This document shows, piece after piece, positions 52,047 to 61,000 of a stretch of 64,000 nt of DNA (position 1 is the first letter of the stretch; each line of letters opens with the position of its first letter). The notes under the pieces were generated by a model that worked only from the letters and a program-made list of their open reading frames with translations, was not told the DNA's origin and searched no databases. A program made the position numbers and the translations under genes. Origin of the DNA: Phycisphaerales bacterium (lineage in GTDB: Bacteria > Planctomycetota > Phycisphaerae > UBA1845 > UTPLA1); the NCBI GenBank assembly GCA_020639075.1, contig JACKHI010000001.1:3658001-3722000 (forward strand), given 5' to 3'.

Positions 52047-53051
52047 ATGCGCGCATTCGTGACCGGCGGATCCGGATTCGTCGGCAGTCATCTGATCGAA
52101 CAGTTGATTCGGCGCGGGGACAGCGTTCGGGCATTGGCGCGCCCGTCGAGCGATCATGCATTTCTCAAGTCGCTTGGGGCCGACATCTTCATTGGCGATA
52201 TCGAAAACGCAGAATCATTGCGCGAAGCCTGTAGAGACTGCGACGTCTGCTATCACGCGGCGGCCCGGGTCGACATGGTCGGCAGCGAAGAAGATTTCCG
52301 TCGGACGACGATCGACGGCACTCGCGCTCTGATGCTGGCGGCAGCCGCATCGGGCGTGAAGCGCTTCGTGCATGTCAGCAGTTGCGGCGCCTACCATCCC
52401 AAACTCTACACGACAGGCGCCCCGATCAACGAAGACACGCCGATGAGCGAGCCGCCCAAGTGGTTCATGTACGGCCGCGCGAAGTACCTCGCCGAGCGGA
52501 TCGTCATGGAGGAATGCCCTTCCTCGATGGAGTGGGTCATCGTTCGGCTTGGCTACGTATTCGGCCCGCGAAATCGCACGCTGCGCGAGTATGTCGAGCC
52601 GGCGATGCGGGATTCGATGATGAGCCTCGTGGGCAGCGCGAAAAACCCGATGGCGATGGTCTATGTGGACGACGTTGCCGAAGCGATCGCCAAGGCGGGC
52701 ATCGTCGCGAACGCCGCAGGCATGGCGCTGATCGCGGCGGGGACTGAGCATGTGACGCAGCGGCAGTACTTTGACGCTCTCGCGGACGGATTTGGCATGC
52801 CGCGGGTCCGGCGGAAGACACCTTACTGGATCGCTTATTTCTTTGGATGGCTGGGGGAGTTCCTATTCAAGTCCGGCGTTCGTGCGACGAGCATCCGTCG
52901 TGCGTCGGTCGCGCTGACGGGCCTGCCCCAGCGAATTGACGCTTCGAAGACGCAGCGACTGTTGAATTGGACGCCGAAAGTCACGTTTGACGATGGAATG
53001 GCGCGGGCGTTTGCGTGGTATCGCGCCGAAGCCGAACGCACATCCGGTTGA
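52047..53051 (+). CDS. NAD(P)-dependent epimerase/3-beta-HSD-like SDR
   Basis: 334 residues, extended short-chain dehydrogenase. The N-terminal MRAFVTGGSGFVGSHL is the Rossmann GxxGxxG loop. The catalytic pair is YGRAK (Tyr and Lys) in WFMYGRAKYLAE, with the Ser in VHVSSCGAY. YPIFGP-like IVRLGYVFGPRNR follows. It is most like 3-beta-hydroxysteroid dehydrogenases or OleD, which reduce a beta-keto acid to a beta-hydroxy acid. It lies 36 bases after the ICMT-like gene, same operon. A sugar epimerase role is possible but less fitting given the neighbours. Confidence 0.85.
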   Translation: MRAFVTGGSGFVGSHLIEQLIRRGDSVRALARPSSDHAFLKSLGADIFIGDIENAESLREACRDCDVCYHAAARVDMVGSEEDFRRTTIDGTRALMLAAAASGVKRFVHVSSCGAYHPKLYTTGAPINEDTPMSEPPKWFMYGRAKYLAERIVMEECPSSMEWVIVRLGYVFGPRNRTLREYVEPAMRDSMMSLVGSAKNPMAMVYVDDVAEAIAKAGIVANAAGMALIAAGTEHVTQRQYFDALADGFGMPRVRRKTPYWIAYFFGWLGEFLFKSGVRATSIRRASVALTGLPQRIDASKTQRLLNWTPKVTFDDGMARAFAWYRAEAERTSG

Positions 53052-53436
53052 CGCGAAGTATAAAAAAGGCGTGCGGCACCCTGGGATTTTGGCGCGGTCG
53101 AAGGGTGCCGCAGCGAGTGGAAGACAGGTTGTCAACGCGTCAACGGACGGCACCGATTCTGGCGGGGCCGTCGAGCGAAATCTTCGAATGACGCAGTTCG
53201 GAGTTCCGAATCCTCTGGATACGCGGGACTCTCGGAAAATCCGCAGGAACGGTCGGCGTATGGGCCGCCGCGCTTTCAGTATAGGCAGTCGCGAAGTTTC
53301 GTGTCAACTACGGATACCGTTCGGCTGCCCGGATTTCGGTTATTTATTGGTTAAGGCGGTGATGCGGCGGGATCACGGCCGCTTCGTTGCATCCGATATT
53401 CCGATGCTGCGATCCGACACCTGTCTGGTGTTGTTC
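53052..53436. other. Convergent intergenic region with hairpin
   Basis: 385 bases between the SDR and the HEXXH gene. GCGGCACCCT (53073-53082) pairs with AGGGTGCCGC (53102-53111), a perfect 10-pair stem that may end transcription. No gene, tRNA or other repeat is recognised. Confidence 0.55.
53073..53111. terminator. Possible terminator hairpin after SDR
   Basis: Ten-pair perfect stem with a 19-base loop, 21 bases after the SDR stop. The T-tract is absent, so it may be Rho-dependent or a repeat. Confidence 0.45.
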
Positions 53437-54042
53437 CTACGCGGCGCATCCATTCTCCCCCGCGGTCTGCAGGGACCTTGCGGGCTTGGTTGCGGCGGCG
53501 TTCGGCAGCAAGAGTTGTTGCGGCTGGCGCGGTGTGCGTTTTCGCAATGCGGCGGCGACGAATCCGTTGAGGTCCTGGAAATCCCATGCATCGCGTTGGA
53601 CGATGCGGCCGCGGGAGTCACGGACCTGGGCGCCATACTGATCGACGAGCACGCGCGTTGCGAATCGATCGCAACGGCCCTCTTTTTGGCGTACGTTGCG
53701 TCGTGCCTGCTTGACGAGCCAGTGATAGAACTCGTGGAGAAAGACGAACAAGACGAGTTGGAGCGGCGAACCGATTTCGACGGAATAGAGTTCGCGCCAC
53801 CAATGCGTCTGGTTGGCCCTGGGACGCGCAATATGCGTCAGAAGCCGATAGGGGTACTTGTTGTGCCGCCCGAGGTTCACGAAGATGCGATTGGAGGCAT
53901 AGTAACAGGTGCCGGAAAACTCGGCGCCGCGGCTATATCTGACACGTACGATCAGCTTTTCGCTCGGCCAAATGTCGATGGCCTGGCGGATCGCCGACAA
54001 GAGTTCGGCGCTATCGACGTGTGTCGTGTTTCGAAAGTCCAT
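53437..54042 (-). CDS. HEXXH zinc-metallopeptidase-like protein
   Basis: 201 residues from ATG 54042 (upstream TTG 54090 overlaps the KpsF gene). The zinc motif is FLHEFYHWLVKQ (HEFYH); downstream EGRCDRFATRVLVD could supply a third acidic or other ligand, as in other HEXXH families. No signal peptide or membrane helix is clear. It is last in the minus-strand exosortase/polysaccharide operon, 44 bases after the kpsF-like gene. Substrate unknown; a role in processing surface proteins is inference. Confidence 0.68.
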   Translation of the reverse strand: MDFRNTTHVDSAELLSAIRQAIDIWPSEKLIVRVRYSRGAEFSGTCYYASNRIFVNLGRHNKYPYRLLTHIARPRANQTHWWRELYSVEIGSPLQLVLFVFLHEFYHWLVKQARRNVRQKEGRCDRFATRVLVDQYGAQVRDSRGRIVQRDAWDFQDLNGFVAAALRKRTPRQPQQLLLPNAAATKPARSLQTAGENGCAA

Positions 54043-54086
54043 TGCCGCCCTATCTGTGTCGGGCGGATTTGACGCCGTGCCAGCGA

Positions 54087-55103
54087 TCAACCCAATCCCG
54101 CCCTGACGATATCCTGGAGCCGCACAACACCTTGCGGCCTTTCCCCGTCATCCGAAACGATCAATACCGTGATCTCGCTTTCGCGCATCAGTCGCAGGCA
54201 TTCGACTGCAAGCGTCTCGGAAGAGACCGTCGAGCATCTGACCTGCGGTTCATCGGGATCTCGGCGACTGAGTCGCCACGCCTCGCCGGCGGAAAGTCTC
54301 GCCGGCGTTTCGCATCGCGTCAGAAGTCTCCTGAGATCGCCGTCGGTAAAAACACCGGACAACACTCCTCTATCGTCAACGACGCACGCCATGCCTAAAT
54401 GTCGGCTCGTGACTTCGAGAATCAGATCGTTAAAAGGCGCCTTGACGTCTACTTTCGGCAATTCAGTTCCCGAATGCATGAGGTCGGATGCGCGCAGGAG
54501 TAGTCGGCGACCGAGGCTTCCATCGGGGTGAAAATTGGCGAAGTCTTCCGCGCGGAATCGGCGCAGATCCAGCAGCACCATCGCCAGTGCGTCGCAAAGC
54601 GCGAGCGTCAGGAGCGTGCTCGTCGTCGGCGCCAACCCGAGCGGTCCGGCTTCGGGAAGTCGGGGCAGTGCGAGGTGGACTTCCGCGAGCTGCGCCAGTT
54701 GCGACGTCGGAAGTTCGCAGACGGCGATGACGCGGCCGCCGATGCGCCGAAAGTGATGGACGAATTTGTTCAGCTCTTCGGTTTCACCGCTTTTTGAAAG
54801 TGCCAGAAGCACGGCACCCGGCGGGACGGCACCGAGATCGCCGTGGAGGCCTTCAACGGGATGCATGAATATGGCGGGCGTGCCGGTGCTGGCCAGCGTG
54901 GCGGCGGCTTTGCGGGCGATGAGACCACTCTTGCCGATGCCGGTGACGACCATCGTCTGTTTGGCTTCGCGAACCAGTTCGACGGCGTTCGCGAATGCGT
55001 GCGTCAGGCTATCCGAAAGCACCGACAGCGCGTGTGATTGCTCGTGAAGCAACTTGCGGGCGAGTTCGACCAGTTGATCCGGCGGGCGGCAATCGACGCT
55101 CAT
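54087..55103 (-). CDS. kdsD: Arabinose-5-phosphate isomerase (KpsF/GutQ/KdsD family)
   Basis: 338 residues. The SIS domain is followed by two CBS domains. VVTGIGKSGLIARKAAATLA and FMHPVEGLHGDLGAVPPGAVL, then LALSKSGETEEL, are the SIS phosphosugar-binding motifs, and FHPDGSLGRRLL is the conserved junction to CBS. It interconverts ribulose-5-P and arabinose-5-P for Kdo synthesis in Gram-negative envelopes. The CBS pair may sense nucleotides. It lies 33 bases after the Wzz/tyrosine kinase gene, consistent with an envelope-polysaccharide operon. Confidence 0.92.
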   Translation of the reverse strand: MSVDCRPPDQLVELARKLLHEQSHALSVLSDSLTHAFANAVELVREAKQTMVVTGIGKSGLIARKAAATLASTGTPAIFMHPVEGLHGDLGAVPPGAVLLALSKSGETEELNKFVHHFRRIGGRVIAVCELPTSQLAQLAEVHLALPRLPEAGPLGLAPTTSTLLTLALCDALAMVLLDLRRFRAEDFANFHPDGSLGRRLLLRASDLMHSGTELPKVDVKAPFNDLILEVTSRHLGMACVVDDRGVLSGVFTDGDLRRLLTRCETPARLSAGEAWRLSRRDPDEPQVRCSTVSSETLAVECLRLMRESEITVLIVSDDGERPQGVVRLQDIVRAGLG

Positions 55104-55136
55104 GAGCGCGGGCTCCTCTCGGGGCGGGCCCGCGCG

Positions 55137-57920
55137 TCACGGTCGATCGTCGGGCTCGTCATCCTCGAGCGCATCATCGCCTAGATCGTAGCGATCGTCG
55201 ATACGGAAGTCGTCGCCTTCGAGTTCCTCGAGTTCGTCGGCGAGATTTTCCAGGTCGAGGGCTTCTTCATCCGATCGGCCCGTGTCGATCGGCGATTCGC
55301 CGGATCGCCTCGCTTGCGGAGCGGGGGGCGTTTCGATATCGAGATCGCCGCGAATATCGAGCTTATCGAGATCGCTCAGATCGGGCAGATTTCCGAGATC
55401 GAGATCCGATCCGAGATCCACTTCAGGAACTTCGGGTGAGGGAACCGGCGGTTTCATCGTCGGAACGCGCGGCATAGGCGCGGCGGCGGTTGTCTCCGGG
55501 GCTTCGGTGGCGGCGAGCGGCGGTTCGTCTTCTAGTTCGTCCAGGCCTTCGACGACTTCGTCCGTGTCCGCGGCGTCGATTCCGGCGTTGGCCGGCGATC
55601 CGCCGTGGGGATAATCGTCCGATCCTCGATCAGATTCATACGAGTCGGGAGCGTAGTGTTCGGCCTCGTCGGCGGCCGTCGTTGCGCCGGCGACGGCTGC
55701 GATGTCGAGCTTGGGCCGGGCGATAGCGTCTTCGTCAGGTTCCTGATAGGCGTAGAATTCTCGGTAACTCTTACGGAAGTACCCGCCGCGTCGGCCTTCG
55801 ACCTTGTTCAGGACTGCGCCGAAGATCCTGGCGTTAATCGCTTCGAGATTGGATCGCGATCTCTGGAGCGCGCCGCGCGACGTCTTGCGATATTCGCAGA
55901 TGAGCAGACAGCCGTCCACAGCGCCGGCGAGCACCATGGCGTCGCTGACGAGGAGAACGGGGGGGCCATCGAAGATGACCTGATCGTAGCGTGCGCGGGC
56001 ATCGACGATGACATCTCGCAGGTAGCTGCTTCCGAGCAGTTCGGCAGGATTCGGCGGGATCGGGCCGGCGCCGAGGACGTCGAGGCCGGGCACGTGGGAT
56101 GGCGCGACGTAGTCCCGGAGTTGTCCCTGTCCGATCAGGATGTTGCTGAGGCCTTCCTGCTTCATGTTCGGGAAAATGGCGGGCAAGGCGGCTCGTCGGA
56201 AATTGGCGTCGACGAGGAGCACGCGGCGTCCGCTGAGTGCGATCGAGATGGCGAGGTTTGTGGCGACGGTCGTCTTACCGTTGTCGCCGCTGGGGCTGGT
56301 CACAAGGATGACGCCCTGCTGTTCGGCCGGCGCGCTGAAGAACAGATTGGCGCGCAGGCTGCGGAACGCCTCGGCCACGATCGAGTGCGGTGCATCGAGG
56401 CAGGCCGTTTCGACGCGCTCGAAGACGACTTCGTCGTCGTCCGTCGATGGAATGGTTCCGAGGACCGGGAGCTGCGTTCGCGAGACGTCGCGCGGCGTTC
56501 GAACCGACTTGTCAGTGACATCGAGCAGGAATGCGAGCGCGATGCTGAGGCCGTAGCCGAAGAGTACGCTGGCAGGCAGGTACATCGTCAGGTTCGGGCT
56601 GCTGATTCGTTTCGGGATGACGGCGTTGTCGACGGCGTCGATCCGGACCTTCTTGTCCTGTCGAAGCTGAATCTCGAGGCGGTTTTTCTTTTCCTGCAGC
56701 AACTGGAACTGATTCGTGAGCAGCTTCTGCTCGTTGAGGAGGCCGTCGAGAATGGCGAGCTTGTTGTCTTTGTCGCGCTGCTGGCTCATGGCCCGGCTGA
56801 GCTTGTCCTTGGCCTGGACGAGCATTTCGCTGGCCCGCGTGTAGTTCCGTTTGGATTCTTCGAGGCGCCGGCGTTGAAGGTCGACGATTCGCTGGGCCTT
56901 GGCGGATTCGAGATTCTGGAACGCCGTGTCGTAGCCCGCCTTGGCGGACTTGTACATGGCGTGGTTTTCCATGAACCGCTCGCCGACGAGGTCGAGATTG
57001 CGTCGTGACTCCTGCAGCTGATATTCAAGCCGCTGGATTTGCGGATCCAGCTTGAGCAATTCCTGCATCTGCTGGTCGATCGGAACCTGATCGGGCGTGA
57101 GTGACTTCTGCTCCTCCCAGACCGATCGGAGTTGGTCGACCATCAGTTCGAGGTCGGTCACATGAGCCGTGAGTTCGGCGACCTTCATGTCGATCTGGCC
57201 GCCGAGGGATCCGTATTGAGAGTTCTGAATGTAGTCCTGGATTTCCTTGGATTTGGCGTCGAGCGCTCGCTGGGCGATCTCGAATTCCTTGCTCATCTCT
57301 TGCATTTGAATCTGGATTTCGCTGCTCGATCGCTTGTTGACGACGTCGAGGTATTCCTTGACGACGATGTTGACGATCTTCGGCACCTCCGCCGGGATGC
57401 GCCAAGTTGCCGAGACGCGAATGATGTTCGAATCCCGAATCGCGGAAACGGACACGATGTCCGCGAGCAAGTCGCGGACATTTTCATTCTTCCGCTTCGC
57501 TTCGGCGTCGGCCTCCCTGTACCAAGTCGTATCTCGAAGGCCCGGGTTGAGCAGCGCGTTCTCCATAACGCTGGATCCCGTGACCATCAGCACCTGGTTC
57601 TGGATTTCTCGCTGGATCGCCTGAGCGTCGATGTGTTCTTCGTACGTCTGCGCCGTGGGATCGCGCATGTTCAGCGACGTGACTTTGATGAGGGCCGCGG
57701 CCGAATAGCCGGGGTGTTTGATGTACCAGTACAGAACGCCGCTGATGCCGATCGCGGAGAAAAACGACCCGATGAGAATGATGAAGAGCATTCTCTGGCG
57801 CAGGACCCGCCAGAGATCGGCCGGCGTAAACCCGGCCGGCATCTGCGCGGACGCGGACGGGGGACCGGCCAGCGCCATTCCCTCGCCGAAAGTCGGAGTT
57901 GCCGCCGTCAGCGTCGTCAT
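55137..57920 (-). CDS. Wzz-type chain-length regulator fused to bacterial tyrosine kinase
   Basis: 927 residues. It opens with a short Pro/Ala tail, then a membrane helix (MLFIILIGSFFSAIGISGVLY split), a roughly 350-residue coiled-coil periplasmic Wzz domain, and a second helix. The kinase has Walker A in VTSPSGDNGKTT (about residue 540), Walker A' in VLLVDANFRR and Walker B in VIFDGPPVLLV. A Tyr cluster (YFRKSYREFYAY, near residue 720) would be autophosphorylated. About 190 acidic, Pro-rich residues follow, an unusual C-terminal extension. It controls exopolysaccharide length and export. Confidence 0.9.
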   Translation of the reverse strand: MTTLTAATPTFGEGMALAGPPSASAQMPAGFTPADLWRVLRQRMLFIILIGSFFSAIGISGVLYWYIKHPGYSAAALIKVTSLNMRDPTAQTYEEHIDAQAIQREIQNQVLMVTGSSVMENALLNPGLRDTTWYREADAEAKRKNENVRDLLADIVSVSAIRDSNIIRVSATWRIPAEVPKIVNIVVKEYLDVVNKRSSSEIQIQMQEMSKEFEIAQRALDAKSKEIQDYIQNSQYGSLGGQIDMKVAELTAHVTDLELMVDQLRSVWEEQKSLTPDQVPIDQQMQELLKLDPQIQRLEYQLQESRRNLDLVGERFMENHAMYKSAKAGYDTAFQNLESAKAQRIVDLQRRRLEESKRNYTRASEMLVQAKDKLSRAMSQQRDKDNKLAILDGLLNEQKLLTNQFQLLQEKKNRLEIQLRQDKKVRIDAVDNAVIPKRISSPNLTMYLPASVLFGYGLSIALAFLLDVTDKSVRTPRDVSRTQLPVLGTIPSTDDDEVVFERVETACLDAPHSIVAEAFRSLRANLFFSAPAEQQGVILVTSPSGDNGKTTVATNLAISIALSGRRVLLVDANFRRAALPAIFPNMKQEGLSNILIGQGQLRDYVAPSHVPGLDVLGAGPIPPNPAELLGSSYLRDVIVDARARYDQVIFDGPPVLLVSDAMVLAGAVDGCLLICEYRKTSRGALQRSRSNLEAINARIFGAVLNKVEGRRGGYFRKSYREFYAYQEPDEDAIARPKLDIAAVAGATTAADEAEHYAPDSYESDRGSDDYPHGGSPANAGIDAADTDEVVEGLDELEDEPPLAATEAPETTAAAPMPRVPTMKPPVPSPEVPEVDLGSDLDLGNLPDLSDLDKLDIRGDLDIETPPAPQARRSGESPIDTGRSDEEALDLENLADELEELEGDDFRIDDRYDLGDDALEDDEPDDRP

Positions 57921-58041
57921 TCAATCAACCTCTTTGCCGTCCCCTTGATTGGGTCCTCGTCGGACAGTGACTTTCGGGGGCGGAACCTAACGCCTCGCCG
58001 GGAGTCGGATGTCTTGCCGGCGCATTTTATGCGCGATCGAA

Positions 58042-61000
58042 TCAGGGCGTCTTTCCGCAATCGCGATCGACCAGCTTCTCGGTCTCTTCTATCTTCGGCA
58101 GATAGGCCTGTGCGGCTTGTTTATCACCCGGGGATATTCCTTCATTGATTCTCTTATTGATGTCGTCGCGCAGGTATTCGAGCCGTCGCTTGGCGTCGTC
58201 GCATTCGCCGCGCATCGCGTGCACTCGGGCGAGGTGGAGCAACACGTCCGGGTGTTTTCCATCGATGTCGAGTGCGCGGAGCAGGGTTCCCGCCGCCTCT
58301 CCGAGCATACCGTTCAAGGCCTGAATCCACCCGTACGTATCGAGGATATCAGCATTGTTAGGCTGCAAGCGGCTCGCCTGTTTGGCATAGCTGAGCGCCT
58401 CTTTCGGCATTTCCAGCGTTTCCGCCAGCAGGTAGGACAGGTTGTTCAGAACCATTGGGTGGTTGGGATCGATTTTCAAGGCCTCGATGTACTCTTCCTT
58501 CGCCTTCAACGGTTCGTTTGTCGCCGTGAGGAGCATCCCCTTGGAGAGATGCGCGAAGAGAAGATCGCCGTCCCGCACAGCTTCTTTCTGGATTCCGTCG
58601 CAAACTTCGATGGCTTCGGGAATTCTCTTGTTCATCCACAGCAGGTGTACCATGGCGCGTCGTTTTAGCAGGTTGGACGGGTCGGATTCGGCGGCCCGTT
58701 TCATTTCGTCCATCGCGCCTTCGGGGCCGAGGGTCGTCAACATGTCCTGGATGATCTGGTTGTACGTGATGAAATTGTCCCCGGCGGATGAGAGCGCTCC
58801 CTTGAACGACTCGATGCATCGCGCCGAATCGCCCTTCTGATGGTAGGCCCACGCCAGGTCCGACAGGCCGGTCGGTACGCGGCTGAGCGCTGTCGGCGTT
58901 ATTTTCTGCGAGGCGTAGTCGATGATCCCCTGTGCGTCGTTACCGGCTCGCAGTGCCGCGAAGAGTTCGCGAACCGCATCCGGCTGGTTCTGGGAAAGTT
59001 CCGCCGCCTTCAGGTAGCCTGTCGCGCGTTTTCGGATATCGCGCGAAATATCGCCGAGCTGTCCGAGGAGCATGGGCCATTGGTAGTCGCGCGGGTTGGT
59101 TCGCATGTATCGATAGATGAGATCCTCGGCCTCCTGGTATTTCGCGGGCCGGACGCGCATGTAGGCGTCGATCAGCGCCTGGGCGACGCGGTCCTGCGTC
59201 GGATCGTCCTTGAGAATGTCGTTGAGTTCATTGATCGCGTCGTCGAATCGTCCCACTTCGATGAGTGCGTCGGCGAGGAGGATGCGATGTTGGAAGTTGA
59301 ATGCGGTCGGCTTGACTGCCTTGGCCCGCTGAAGGTCCTGGATGGCGAGTTGGTATTTGTTCTGCAAGACGTACAGCTGGCCGCGCTGCCAGAGGGCGAC
59401 GGCATTGTCCGGATCCTTCGCGAGGTGCTCGTTGAACGCCTCTTCCGCCTTCTTGATGTCGCCGGCGACACGATGCCATGCGCCGATGTAGATCATGCCC
59501 TGGTCGTCCTCGGGATAGGCGGCGACGTATGAGTCGATTTCCGCCTTGGCCCGATCGAGCTCGTTCATCGCCAACAGCGCCGCGATCTTCCTTGACTGGG
59601 CATTCTGGGCGTGGGTTCGATCCAGCTCCGGTTTCGCGAGCATCTTGTCGAGCGCGGCGATGGAGTCGTCGTATCGTTTCGCCTTCCGATAGAAGTCCGC
59701 GGCGAGCGACAGGATGTTCGCCGAATCGTCGAAGCTCATGGCCATGCGATAGTACCGATCCGCCGTGTTGTACCGGTCGAGACCCGCATAGAACTCGGCA
59801 AGCGAGACGGCCAGGATTGCTTTGGTCGCCTTGTCGTCGGTATTGCGCAATTTCTCGGTCAGCAGCGCCTCGCCTTCCTGGGGAAGGTTGACGTCTTCCG
59901 ATGCGAGGAAGTTGGCAACTTCGCGAAGGAGCCCGAGATCGTCGGGGGATTTTGTGAGGGCGTCGCGATAAGCCTCTTCGGCCTTCTCGTATTCAGCAAC
60001 TTTCGGATCCTTATAGAGCCTTGCGAGCATCACGATATTCGAAACGTCGTCGGGATTGTCCTGGCGTGCTTTGACGCGCCCAGGAATGCCCTCGACAGGA
60101 TTGTCCTGTTCCCGGATGACTTGTCGCATTCGAAGGACCCAATCGTCATTCGGCATCGCTCGCTCGGCGACGGCGAGGTAGCGTCGCGTCGCGGGGGCGT
60201 CGTTTTCGTCGTGAGCGATCTGAGCGCGCATCCTCGCGGCGTGTCCGTTGGTCGGGTTGATTTCGAGGGCTCGCTGGAGTTCGTTCTTGGCCTGCTCTAT
60301 GTCGCCGAGAATGACGTAGGCCTGTGCGAGATATGTCCAGGCGATGGAATTGCTCGGGTAGATATCGAGGCCTTGTCGCAACAGCTCAACGCTTTCCCGG
60401 AGCGTTCGATCGGCGCCTGGATCCTGGGCCTGGCGCAGCGATTGACCGCGGGCGAGGGCCAGTCGGCCTTGGGCGATTTTGCCGCCCGCGCCGTCGAAAT
60501 CGTGTTCGGCGAACTTGTCGACATATTGTTGGGCCCGATCCCAGTCGCTTTGGCGCAAGGCCAGAGAGAACTGCAATTCGATGATTCCGGGGTTCGCGGG
60601 ATCCGCCTTTTCGGCAAGATCGAGATACTCGCGCTCCTTGGCGGGATCCTCGTGGTTGCGGTAATAGGCGGCGTATTCGAAGTTGCGCGTCTGTTCGTCT
60701 TCAATCGATGCGATCAGGTTCAGGAGTTTGTCGTCCCGCTCCTTCGACGGCGGTGCGAGCGCGATTTCGAATCGCCTGAAGTCGCGATTGTCCGGGTAGC
60801 GGGCGACGAGATCGCCGACGACGCTACGGGCTTCATCCATTTTTCCCGCACTTTGAAGCACGTGAATCAGGACCTGCAGCACGTTGGTGTTGTCGGGGTT
60901 TTCATCCAACAGCGCGCGGGCCTGTGTTTCGGCGCGAGCGTAGTCCTTTTCGAGCGTGATCATGTAAACGCGGCGCAGCTTGTCTTCGAGCGTATTGCCC

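Noticed and set aside
52987..54072. Plus-strand open frame of 361 codons overlapping the SDR end and the HEXXH gene
   Set aside because: It runs through an intergenic hairpin and antisense to the HEXXH motif; composition and content do not support a gene.
55605..57008. Open frame of 467 codons antisense to the Wzz/kinase gene
   Set aside because: It is a compositional shadow; the minus-strand frame has kinase motifs.
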